Origin: CAWEHT01 sp963808455
GTDB lineage: Bacteria; Chloroflexota; Anaerolineae; CG2-30-64-16
Length of the DNA stretch: 19,198 bases
Reading direction: 5' to 3'
Assembly: GCA_963808455.1 (NCBI GenBank)
Contig: CAWEHT010000462.1
Coordinates: 1 to 19,198 of the forward strand
The notes below the pieces were generated by a model. That model saw only the letters and a program-made list of their open reading frames with translations, was not told where the DNA came from and did no database searches. Positions within the stretch are counted from its first letter, which is position 1. Each line of letters opens with the position of its first letter. Positions 7,203 to 15,854 of the stretch are shown piece after piece. The position numbers and the translations under genes are program-made.

Positions 7203-7724
7203 ATGCTGGCCTTCACAGCAGATGTGCTCACCTGTTCTCGGTTGATTGCGGCCGCGCTGCTCGTCTGGCTTGGCACGCGAGGGGCTCCCTCGTTACGCAT
7301 GGCAGTGCTGGTGGGGGTCGCGGCGTGGACTACTGACCAGCTTGATGGGTGGGCAGCGCGCCGGTCCGCCTCGCCGACCCGGCTGGCGCCCTACGATTTT
7401 GTCATCGACACCACTCTGTACGCCGCAACCCTTGCCTATCTGACGTTGGCCGGTTTCTTGCCTACCGGTCCGGTGCTGGCTTTTGGGGCGCTCGCCCTGG
7501 CGGGCTGGCTGGCCTTCCGGCACAAGGTGATTGGGGTCCTGTTCGTACGTGTGGTCGACCTGGCGGCCGTGGTTGTGGTATTTGAGCACGAGCCGAAGAT
7601 CGGCGGGTTGCTGATCCTCTGGCTTGTGGTTCTGGCGATCGGTTATCGGCGGCGCCTGATGGAGCGCTTGCCGCGCTGGTTCAACGAGCTGGCGTGCCTG
7701 CTGGGTCGTGGCCGACGGCCGTGA
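7203..7724 (+). CDS. CDP-alcohol phosphatidyltransferase-like membrane protein (173 aa)
   Basis: Integral membrane protein, probably transferring a phosphatidyl group from CDP-diacylglycerol to an alcohol in phospholipid synthesis. The signature is seen as DGWAAR followed by an Asp pair in APYDFVID. The classical motif is DG-x2-AR-x8-G-x3-D-x3-D. Here the Gly is Ala and the gap to the first Asp is two residues, not three. Both arms agree on this stretch, so it is not a sequencing error. At least four hydrophobic spans are visible. At 173 aa it is at the short end for the family. The start is ATG 7203. A TTG at 7158 is in frame but would translate a repeat element. Substrate unknown. The lipoprotein gene follows 95 bp later. 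Confidence 0.65.
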   Translation: MLAFTADVLTCSRLIAAALLVWLGTRGAPSLRMAVLVGVAAWTTDQLDGWAARRSASPTRLAPYDFVIDTTLYAATLAYLTLAGFLPTGPVLAFGALALAGWLAFRHKVIGVLFVRVVDLAAVVVVFEHEPKIGGLLILWLVVLAIGYRRRLMERLPRWFNELACLLGRGRRP

Positions 7725-7819
7725 AGAGATTCCTTCTCCATTCCAATGAGGGTGCTTTCCAAGGCAAGATCACTGCCAACAAAGACCGTGATGAGATGCC
7801 GATGAATGGAGTAAGCCAC

Positions 7820-10296
7820 ATGCTGCGCGCAGGAGCGTGTCTGCGGGTGCTGGTCGTGCTGGCGGCTCTACTAGCAGGCTGCAGCTCGGCCAGGACGGCG
7901 CCGCCCCAGCCGCCGGTCACGCCCGGCATGGTGCCTGCGTCGAAGCGGACCCCCTTGCCCGACAGCAATGCGGCCTTGCTCATTCGCTCCGACATAGGCG
8001 GCACGGTCGCACTGCGTGACGGCAGTAGCCTTTCCATTCCCGGCCGCGCACTCAGCGATGCCAGCCTGGTTACGGTCCACACGCTGAACAGCCCTCCGGC
8101 TGCCCCGTCCCAGCTCAGTGTTCTGGGCAGCGCCTATCAGATCGTTTTTGACGGGGGGAGCCTGGTCGGCGTTGCCTATTTCCTGCTGCCTCTGCCGTCC
8201 GGTGTCACGGCGGACCAATACGACCTCGCAGCCTATCGTTGGGATGGCAGGACATGGGCGTATGTAGAGGGCCGGGCCGACTCTGAAGGTGTGCGGATCG
8301 GCATCAATGGGCCCGCGGTTTACGCCCTGCTTGGCTCCTGGCGCATGGCCGACGCCCAATTGACGCTGGCGCTGCCGGCCAGCGACCCGAGCCACCCCGC
8401 TTTTCCCGCCGAAATCCGTGGCCAGTATCGTTTCTCCGCCTTGCCGGCTCTCCAGCACGGTTTCGTGCAGGCGCAACTGGTGCTGAAACGTGACAGCTCC
8501 GGGGGTGCGGGAGAGGCTGCGGGTAACCCGGACCTCGACCGTACGGTGGCCCAAACGGTGTTGTTCTTCCAGCCCGACCCCGGACAGAGCCAGGGGGCGA
8601 TCGATTTTGACTACACTTTTCAGGTCGATCCGCTTGGACTGCAGGCACCGTTGGGCAGTGCGATTTCGATGTACGCGGCGCTCACCGTGGCCGACTCAGC
8701 GGCTCCCACCCGCAGGTTGAGCACCGCGGTGGCCTTCACCGTCATGATGCCGATCAAAGTAGTTGGGTCGGACGTGGTGCGGCCGGACGTGCCGGCGACC
8801 GATAGCCAGCAAGCGTTGCAATGGTATGTGCGACTCAACGGCCAAACGCTGCTGCGTGTGCCTGCGACCGACCTGACCCTCTCGCTCGCCGACGTGCTGG
8901 CGCGAGGGGGGTTGGGCGAGTACAAGATCACGGTGGAGACGGTGATCGACGGCCAACTGGCCGATGTGAGCAATGAGATCACCGTACGGCTGACTGTGCC
9001 GGCCACGAGCGCTCCAACGCCGACCGGCACGCCGGGCGCGCCGGCGATGGCTACCGCGCTGTCGCATGCCGTCTCGCCCTGGCCCTTTGGGACCATGCCG
9101 CCCACACCGACCAGGCGTTCGCCGCCAAGCGGCACGCCCAGCCACCTCGAAGCACCTACCGCCAGCGTGCCGATCACGCAGACGGTGACGCCAACCCCGG
9201 CGGTGACGAGCACCATTCCTGCCCCCACCCCATCGCCGACACCACAGAACAACGGCCTCTTCTGGTCAGACACGGACAGCTTAGCGGCAGGGCAATGCAC
9301 GACCTTGCATTGGAATGTTCAGAACGTCTCGTCCGTGTACGAGGATGGCAGCCCGACGACCGGCGTCAACACCCGGCAAGTGTGCCCAACCGTTACCACT
9401 CCCTACGACTTGCACGTTGTCGATCAGCAGGGAAATGCCCAGGACTTGCGGCTCATCATCACCGTCACGGGTGGAAGCAGTTCGACCTCGGCGGGCTTTA
9501 GCGCCGACCAATACCAGATCCTGCAAGGCAGCTGCACGAACTTGCACTGGTCGATCGCCAATGTGAAATCGGTCCTTCTGAATGGTGGAGGTGTGGCCGG
9601 TGTTGCAACGCAACAAGTTTGCCCGACGGCGACGACGCTCTACATCCTCACCGTGAATAACCTCGACGGCACGTCAACCTCTTCCCGCCTGACGATTTGG
9701 GTAGTGCCGTCCGATACTATCGTGATCCATTTCTGGGCCGAGCAATACACGCTGGCCACATCCGCCTGCACAATCCTGCATTGGGACGTAGACGGGGTGC
9801 AGAGCGTCTATTTCCGCGCTCCCGGAGTGTCGGACGTGGGTGTGTCAGGTCACGCCCAGCAGAAAGAATCTCCTCAAGGCGCCCAGACCTACTCGATCAT
9901 CGCGAACACCTCCGACGCCCGCTCGGCACGTGCCGACGTGACTTTGCAACGACGACGATCATCAGCCTGGGCCCCAGCGAGGTCATTGCCCAGGGCATAG
10001 TCGCCAGCGCCACCGAACTGGAGAATATCAACCCGAACGCCGCGGCCCCTCTGAACGGTTTCCAGATCGTGGTGATGGTCAGCCCGATCGTAAAGGGTGG
10101 CCTGGGCTGTTGTCAGACGGAGATGAACTTGAGGATCCCGAAAGCGTTGGTCAATGGGACCTACCCGACGCAGGTCAATTGGCCGATCGTCACGGGCCAA
10201 CTCATCGAGTTCCGTTTGCCATCTTGCAACGCGACCGACTGCAAAGTCTACACTATCCCCTCAAGCCCATTCTACTTGAAGGTCCGGTCAAACTGA
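7820..10296 (+). CDS. Large lipoprotein with ZU5-like domain and three Ig-like modules (frameshift near 9949)
   Basis: A surface lipoprotein of about 825 aa. From ATG 7820 (TGGAG at 7807-7811) a short signal peptide ends in the lipobox LAGC, with Cys21 lipidated. Residues 50-175 (IGGTVALRDGSSLSIPGRAL..., WDGRTWAYVEG) resemble a ZU5-like beta domain. A further beta-rich region runs to about 390. A Thr/Pro linker (about 394-478) follows, then three related modules of about 75 residues (from about 481, 560 and 637). The first two carry paired cysteines in CTxLHW and QVCP motifs; the third keeps only the first Cys and has lost QVCP. A C-terminal domain begins near 715 and has GCCQTEM and SCNATDC. 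This arm lacks one C at about 9949, so the frame as read stops at 10000. The right arm has the missing base (VTLQPTTIISLG). The C-terminus is unsettled: GTCCGG here gives KVRSN-stop, while GTCCCGG in the right arm reads on. Confidence 0.75.
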
Positions 10297-10489
10297 GCCC
10301 GATTGACATCGGCGTTCGAGCTATGCGATACTTAGCCATGTCACGCATGGGTTCCACCACTTGAACAGGCGAGGTCAGCAACAGCACGTTCTTCGTCATT
10401 TGCGTCCTGCCCTCGCCTGTTCAAGTGGTGGAACCCATGCGTGACATGGCTCAAGTATCGCATAGCTCGAACGCCGATGTCAATCGGGC
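10297..10489. other. Palindrome centre, no gene
   Basis: 78 bp downstream of the lipoprotein stop, the 36-base spacer, and the mirror of the same 78 bp. A one-base difference (CTTAGCC at 10331-10337, CTTGAGCC in the mirror) lies within 45 bp of the fold. Frames crossing the fold are shadows. Confidence 0.7.
10375..10410. other. 36-base unique spacer of the inverted repeat
   Basis: The only bases between the arms that are not mirrored. I do not recognise a sequencing adapter in it. It could be genomic DNA next to the left arm that was copied once before the strand switch. Around the exit junction CTGCCCTCGCC closely matches CTGACCTCGCC, which is expected at that point on the opposite strand. 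Confidence 0.8.
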
Positions 10490-12972
10490 TCAGTTTGACC
10501 GGGACCTTCAAGTAGAATGGGCTCGAGGGGATAGTGTAGACTTTGCAGTGGGTCGCGTTGCAAGATGGCAAACGGAACTCGATGAGTTGGCCCGTGACGA
10601 TCGGCCAATCGACCTGCGTCGGGTAGGTCCCATTGACCAACGCTTTCGGGATCCACAAGTTCATCTCGGTCTGACAACAGCCCAGGCCACCCTTTAGATC
10701 GGGCTGACGGCATCGACCACGATCTGGAAACCGTTCAGAGGGGCCGCGGCGTTCGGGTTGATATTCTCCAGTTCGGTGGCGCTGGCGACTATGCCCTGGG
10801 CAATGACCTCGCTGGGGCCCAGGCTGATGATCGTCGTCGGTTGCAAAGTCACGTCGGCACGTGCCGAGCGGGCGTCGGAGGTGCGCGATGATCGAGTAGG
10901 TCTGGGCGCCTTGAGGACATTCTTTCTGCTGGGCGTGACCTGACACACCCACGTCCGACACTCCGGGGGCGCGGAAATGACGCTTCTGCACCCCGTCTAC
11001 GTCCCGAATGCAGGATTGTGCAGGCGGATGTGGCCAGCGTGTATTGCTCGGCCCAGAAATGGATCACGATAGTATCGGACGGCACTACCCAAATCGTCAG
11101 GCAGAGAGGTCAACGTGCCGTCGAGGTTATTCACGGTGAGGATGTAGAGCGTCGTCGGCCACGTCGGGCAAACTTGTTGCGTTGCAACACCGGCCACACC
11201 TCCACCATTCAGAAGGACCGATTCAATTGGCGATCGACCAGTGCAAGTTCGCGCAGTGCCTTGCAGGAATCTGGTATTGGTCGGCGCTAAAGCCCGCCGA
11301 GGTCGAACTGCTTCCACCCGTGACGGTGATGATGAGCCGCAAGTCCTGGGCATTTCCCTGCTGATCGACAACGTGCAAGTCGTAGGGAGTGGTAACGGTT
11401 GGGCACACTTGCCGGGTGTTGACGCCGGTCGTCGGGCTGCCATCCTCGTACACGGACGAGACGTTCTGAACATTCCAATGCAAGGTCGTGCATTGCCCTG
11501 CCGCTAAGCTGTCCGTGTCTGACCAGAAGAGGCCGTTGTTCTGTGGTGTCGGCGATGGGGTGGGGGCAGGAATGGTGCTCGTCACCGCCGGGGTTGGCGT
11601 CACCGTCTGCGTGATCGGCACGCTGGCGGTAGGTGCTTCGAGGTGGCTGGGCGTGCCGCTTGGCGGCGAACGCCTGGTCGGTGTGGGCGGCATGGTCCCA
11701 AAGGGCCAGGGCGAGACGGCATGCGACAGCGCGGTAGCCATCAGCCGGCGCGCCCGGCGTGCCGGTCGGCGTTGGAGCGCTCGTGGCCGGCACAGTCAGC
11801 CGTACGGTGATCTCATTGCTCACATCGGCCAGTTGGCCGTCGATCACCGTCTCCACCGTGATCTTGTACTCGCCCAACCCCCTCGCGCCAGCACGTCGGC
11901 GAGCGAGAGGGTCAGGTCGGTCGCAGGCACACGCAGCAGCGTTTGGCCGTTGAGTCGCACATACCATTGCAACGCTTGCTGGCTATCGGTCGCCGGCACG
12001 TCCGGCCGCACCACGTCCGACCCAACTACTTTGATCGGCATCATGACGGTGAAGGCCACCGCGGTGCTCAACCTGCGGGTGGGAGCCGCTGAGTCGGCCA
12101 CGGTGAGCGCCGCGTACATCGAAATCGCACTGCCCAACGGTGCCTGCAGTCCAAGCGGATCGACCTGAAAAGTGTAGTCAAAATCGATCGCCCCCTGGCT
12201 CTGTCCGGGGTCGGGCTGGAAGAACAACACCGTTTGGGCCACCGTACGGTCGAGGTCCGGGTTACCCGCAGCCTCTCCCGCACCCCCGGAGCTGTCACGT
12301 TTCAGCACCAGTTGCGCCTGCACGAAACCGTGCTGGAGAGCCGGCAAGGCGGAGAAACGATACTGGCCACGGATTTCGGCGGGAAAAGCGGGGTGGCTCG
12401 GGTCGCTGGCCGGCAGCGCCAGCGTCAATTGGGCGTCGGCCATGCGCCAGGAGCCAAGCAGGGCGTAAACCGCGGGCCCATTGATGCCGATCCGCACACC
12501 TTCAGAGTCGGCCCGGCCCTCTACATACGCCCATGTCCTGCCATCCCAACGATAGGCTGCGAGGTCGTATTGGTGCCGCCGTGACACCGGACGGCAGAGG
12601 CAGCAGGAAATAGGCAACGCCAGACCAGGCTCCCCCCGTCAAAAACGATCTGATAGGCGCTGCCCAGAACACTAAGCTGGGACGGGGCAGCCGGAGGGCT
12701 GTTCGAGCGTGTGGACCGTAACCAGGCTGGCATCGCTGAGTCCGCGGCCGGGAATGGAAAGGCTACTGCCGTCACGCAGTGCGACCGTGCCGCCTATGTC
12801 GGAGCGAATCAGCAAGGCCGCATTGCTGTCGGGCAAGGGGGTGCCGCTTCGACGCAGGCACCATGCCGGGCGTGACCGGCGGCTGGGGCGGCGCCGTCCT
12901 GGCCGAGCTGCAGCCTGCTAGTGAGCCGCCAGCACGACCAGCACCCGCAGACACGCTCCTGCCACGCAGCAT
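10490..12972 (-). pseudogene. Large lipoprotein, right-arm copy with several frameshifts
   Basis: Mirror of 7820-10296. Starting at ATG 12972, the frame is broken in the signal/N-terminal region, near 12600, near 11890, near 11740, near 11230 and within the third module. The Thr/Pro linker and first module are intact (about 11741-11240). This arm supplies the correct base at the left-arm frameshift, reading through VTLQPTTIISLGPSEV. At the C-terminus it has an extra C relative to the left arm, giving LKVPVKLSPIDIG and no early stop. Confidence 0.75.
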
Positions 12973-13067
12973 GTGGCTTACTCCATTCATCGGCATCTCA
13001 TCACGGTCTTTGTTGGCAGTGATCTTGCCTTGGAAAGCACCCTCATTGGAATGGAGAAGGAATCTCT

Positions 13068-13589
13068 TCACGGCCGTCGGCCACGACCCAGCAGGCACGC
13101 CAGCTCGTTGAACCACGCGGCAAGCGCTCCATCAGGCGCCGCCGATAACCGATCGCCAGAACCACAAGCCAGAGGATCAGCAACCCGCCGATCTTCGGCT
13201 CGTGCTCAAATACCACAACCACGGCCGCCAGGTCAACCACGCGTACGAACAGGACCCCAATCACCTTGTGCCGGAAGGCCAGCCAGCCCGCCAGGGCGAG
13301 CGCCCCAAAAGCCAGCACCGGACCGGTAGGCAAGAAACCGGCCAACGTCAGATAGGCAAGGGTTGCGGCGTACAGAGTGGTGTCGATGACAAAATCGTAG
13401 GGCGCCAGCCGGGTCGGCGAGGCGGAGCCGGCGCGCTGCCCACCCATCAAGCTGGTCAGTAGTCCACGCCACGACCCCCACCAGCACTGCCATGCGTAAC
13501 GAGGGAGCCCCTCGCGTGCCAAGCCAGACGAGCAGCGCGGCCGCAATCAACCGAGAACAGGTGAGCACATCTGCTGTGAAGGCCAGCAT
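13068..13589 (-). CDS. CDP-alcohol phosphatidyltransferase-like protein, right-arm copy
   Basis: Mirror of 7203-7724 with the same total length. An extra base near 13425 (CCGGCTCC against CCGGTCC) splits the DGWAAR motif from the APYDFVID motif, and a missing G near 13115 shifts the tail (WFNEL in the left arm). One substitution changes VAAW to VVAW. The left copy is the coherent one. Confidence 0.65.
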
Positions 13590-13732
13590 GGCCGTCCCTT
13601 CGCTGCACTCAGGGCAGGCTCCTTCGCTGCACAACCCCTCTGCTCCGCGTCAGTATACCACCCGGCAGACAGAAAGAACAAACCAAAAACGCCCCGCGAC
13701 CCGAACGGAAGCGGTCCTACTCCGCGCGGCTA

Positions 13733-13753
13733 ATATCACTATTACACTGATAT
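13733..13753. promoter_or_regulatory. Operator-like dyad, right copy
   Basis: ATATCA (13733-13738) and TGATAT (13748-13753), the mirror of 7039-7059. On this strand it lies 55 bp before the protease ATG and overlaps TATATA (13751-13756), a possible -10. Confidence 0.35.
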
Positions 13754-13808
13754 ATATAGACGTAAGCTGCCGTTTCCGCTGGGTGGCTGCCTCTGGGAGG
13801 CTTTTCTG

Positions 13809-14835
13809 ATGAAATGTTCGTGGCGTGTTGCTACTGTGCGTGGCATCGACATCAAGATACATGCCACGTTTGCCTTGGCCGTAGCCTGGGGCGCCTTGAT
13901 GTGGGGTTCCGGAACGCTGTACGGTGCTCTATACGGGGCTTTGCTAACCCTGCTGCTATTCGCGGTGGTGCTCCTGCACGAGTTGGGGCATGCAGTAGTG
14001 GCACAGCATTTCGGCATCGAGGTGCACGACATTGTGCTCCTGCCCATCGGTGGGGTGGCTCGGCTGAGCCGGATGCCCGAGAAGCCTGAGCAGGAGCTGT
14101 GGGTGGCTCTGGCCGGTCCGGCAGTGAACCTGTTCCTCGGGTTGCTGATAGTGCCCCTGCTGGTCGGGGGAGCAGCGTGGCAGGTCCTGCAAGGCAATGT
14201 GCCTGCGTGGCCCGCCATCTCGTCGCCTGGAGTGTTCAACCTGGCGGCTTTCCTTGTGATAGTCAACGCCTCACTCCTGTTGTTCAACATGCTTCCTGCG
14301 TTCCCGATGGACGGCGGGCGGGTGCTGCGGGCGCTGCTGGCAATGCGCTGGCCGCATCGGCGGGCAACCCAGGTGGCCGTCATCGGCGGGAGGGCGTTTG
14401 CCGTGCTTTTCGGCGCCCTGGCCATCTACACTGCGAACATATTCCTCGGAATGGTCAGCGATCTTCGTGTTCGCTGGCGCGGGCAGCGAGGCGCGTCACG
14501 AGTTTGGGCCGGCCGTAGAAGACGGCGCGGCTGGGCCCCAGGGCATTACGGGCTCCTCGGCCCCGCAACGAGAAGCCGCCGGCGACCGAGGCTCAGCAGC
14601 AGGGCCGTCGAGCCCCTCGCAAGGCGTGGCGGGCCATGCGCCCGTGCTTCTATCGAATACGCCGGCGTGGCTGGCTTTCGAGCGCTTACGGCGGTCGCCA
14701 TATGCGGCGCTGGCTGTCGTGGACGATCGTGGGGACATCATGGGATTGGTGACGCGCACGGGGATGCAGAGCCGCTGGGCGGCAGGGGTGCGGGGCCCGG
14801 TGAGCCTCTTCGTGGAACCGGTTGGGCTCGACTGA
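13809..14835 (+). CDS. M50 site-2 protease family membrane protein (about 341 aa)
   Basis: An intramembrane zinc metalloprotease of the S2P/SpoIVFB type, which cuts membrane-bound substrates such as anti-sigma factors. HELGH at residues 57-61 gives the two His ligands and catalytic Glu. The third ligand is the Asp of NMLPAFPMDGGR (160-171). GPAVN (103-107) is also typical. About five to six hydrophobic spans cover residues 20-216. An Ala/Gly/Pro/Ser-rich hydrophilic stretch follows, then a short domain (SPYAALAVVDDRGDIMGLVTR) that resembles half a CBS unit. An inserted A near 14457 breaks the frame after GMV. The left arm has the correct VAIFVFAG. After that the frame is read from 14398 to TGA 14835. 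The ribosome binding site is GGGAGG (13795-13800) and the start ATG 13809. Substrate unknown. Confidence 0.85.
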
Positions 14836-14858
14836 GCCAACAGCCTTCGCCAGCATAT

Positions 14859-14892
14859 AGCGGGCAGGCGGCCGCGCGGCCGCCTGCCCGCT
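14859..14892 (+). terminator. GC-rich hairpin terminator after the S2P protease gene
   Basis: A perfect 17-bp self-complementary arm pair with no loop bases as read, 24 bp after the protease stop and just before the MPE promoter. The left arm has one extra base in the centre, giving a real loop. It is followed by TTGG rather than a long U-tract. Its position makes termination likely. Confidence 0.6.
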
Positions 14893-14931
14893 TGGCAATA
14901 TCGGGGCAAGCTTGGCAACCTGGAGTATAAT
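14891..14931 (+). promoter_or_regulatory. MPE operon promoter with two CTTGGCAA repeats
   Basis: A consensus -10 TATAAT at 14926-14931 lies 30 bp before ATG 14962. Two direct repeats CTTGGCAA (14891-14898 and 14911-14918) are 20 bp apart, about two helical turns, covering the -35 region. No good -35 hexamer sits at 16-18 bp, so an activator binding the repeats is plausible. The first repeat touches the terminator stem. Confidence 0.5.
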
Positions 14932-14961
14932 AGAGATTGAAGGCCGGCCAACGGACGAACC

Positions 14962-15846
14962 ATGCCCACCATTGCAGTTCTCTCTGACATCCATGGAAAT
15001 TTGCCTGCCTTGGAGGCAGTCGTTGCTGACCTGAATACCTGGCATCCGGACGCGACCTATGTGCTCGGCGACATGGTAAACGTGTGTCCATGGCCCACCG
15101 AAGCCTTGAGCTTGATTCAGGCGGCCGGCTGGCCGATGATCCTGGGCAATCACGACGATGCCGTCTTGCAGCTTGGCTCGCCAAGGATGGAACCACGCTA
15201 CGCCGTCAGGCAAAGATATCCCACGCTCTGGTCGACGCGCGAACATCTCAGCCCGGCCCATCTGAGCCTTCTGGCGAGTCTGCCTTTGGAAATTACGCCG
15301 CCGGCCCCGGATGGCATGCCGGCCATGCGGTTGATGCACGGCGTCCCTGGCTGCTTTCTGATGGGCTTCCGGCCCGATTCGCCGGAAGCGTGGGCGCTGA
15401 AACGGCTGTCGGCGGTTGCCGAGGAAGTGGTCGTGGCAGGCCATACGCACGTGCCGATGACGCGCCGCATTGGCCGGTGGTTCGTGGTCAACAGCGGATC
15501 GGTGGGCGTGCCTTACGATGGTGATCCCCGGGCGAGCTATGCCTGGCTGCACTTTCCAGAGAAGGCTGGCGCGCCCCCAGGGAACGCCACGTGCCAGGCG
15601 GGCATCCGCCGGGTGCCCTATGACTTCGAGGCGCTGGACGCTGGTTTTCGGGAGTCGGGCCTGCTCGCCGAGGGAGCGATGGCCGAGATGGGGCGGCGCT
15701 CGGCGTTGAGCGGGCTGCCGTGGCTTTCCGATTTCGTCTGGTGGATGCGGGACCAGCCCGAGGCAGCGCTGGACGACATGAAGGCGGCGTTGGCGCGATA
15801 CGATGCCAGCCATGGGCCGGGACGCTGGGCGTTTCCATTCGCATAG
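14962..15846 (+). CDS. Metallophosphoesterase, YfcE/MPE-like (294 aa)
   Basis: A calcineurin-like phosphoesterase of the cytoplasm, using two metal ions to hydrolyse phosphomono- or diesters. The metal-binding blocks are in order: SDIHGN (D9, H11), LGDMV (D37), GNHDD (N63, H64), MHG (H126) and GHTHVP (160-165), followed by NSGSVG. This matches the compact bacterial MPE family, with a C-terminal extension from about 210 to 294 that has a Trp-rich WLSDFVWWMRD. Substrate unknown. The frame is unbroken here but shredded in the left arm, so use this copy. The start is ATG 14962, with no strong ribosome binding site and a short leader after the TATAAT. The radical SAM gene begins 8 bp after the stop, making this the first gene of the operon. 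Confidence 0.88.
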   Translation: MPTIAVLSDIHGNLPALEAVVADLNTWHPDATYVLGDMVNVCPWPTEALSLIQAAGWPMILGNHDDAVLQLGSPRMEPRYAVRQRYPTLWSTREHLSPAHLSLLASLPLEITPPAPDGMPAMRLMHGVPGCFLMGFRPDSPEAWALKRLSAVAEEVVVAGHTHVPMTRRIGRWFVVNSGSVGVPYDGDPRASYAWLHFPEKAGAPPGNATCQAGIRRVPYDFEALDAGFRESGLLAEGAMAEMGRRSALSGLPWLSDFVWWMRDQPEAALDDMKAALARYDASHGPGRWAFPFA

Positions 15847-15854
15847 GGACGAGC

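Larger units (their letters stand above)
1594..10374. repeat. Left arm of giant inverted repeat
   Basis: The sequence from 1594 to 10374 reappears in reverse complement at 10411-19198. It begins here only because the window ends at 19198, so the arm may be longer. Anchors: GACCGAG at 1594 matches the last window bases, and GAACAGGCGAGG ending at 10374 matches CCTCGCCTGTTC starting at 10411. The copies differ by scattered small indels and some substitutions. Confidence 0.97.

Noticed and set aside
9480..10000. Natural truncation of the lipoprotein at 10000
   Set aside because: The right arm has one more C and keeps the frame open, and the following residues continue a folded domain.
10374..10399. 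Minus-strand ATG inside the spacer giving MTKNVLLLTSPVQVVE
   Set aside because: It looks gene-like for about 20 residues, but the frame soon ends in the left arm and otherwise lies antisense to the lipoprotein gene. It could be the start of a downstream gene only if the fold is an artefact, which cannot be shown here.
10375..10410. Sequencing hairpin adapter as the spacer
   Set aside because: The bases do not match any adapter I can recall with confidence. Left open for a database check.
11488..12168. Long 226-aa plus-strand open frame, Val/Gly-rich
   Set aside because: It is antisense to the lipoprotein gene in the right arm. The same frame appears antisense in the left arm (8620-9300). 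High GC opens such frames.
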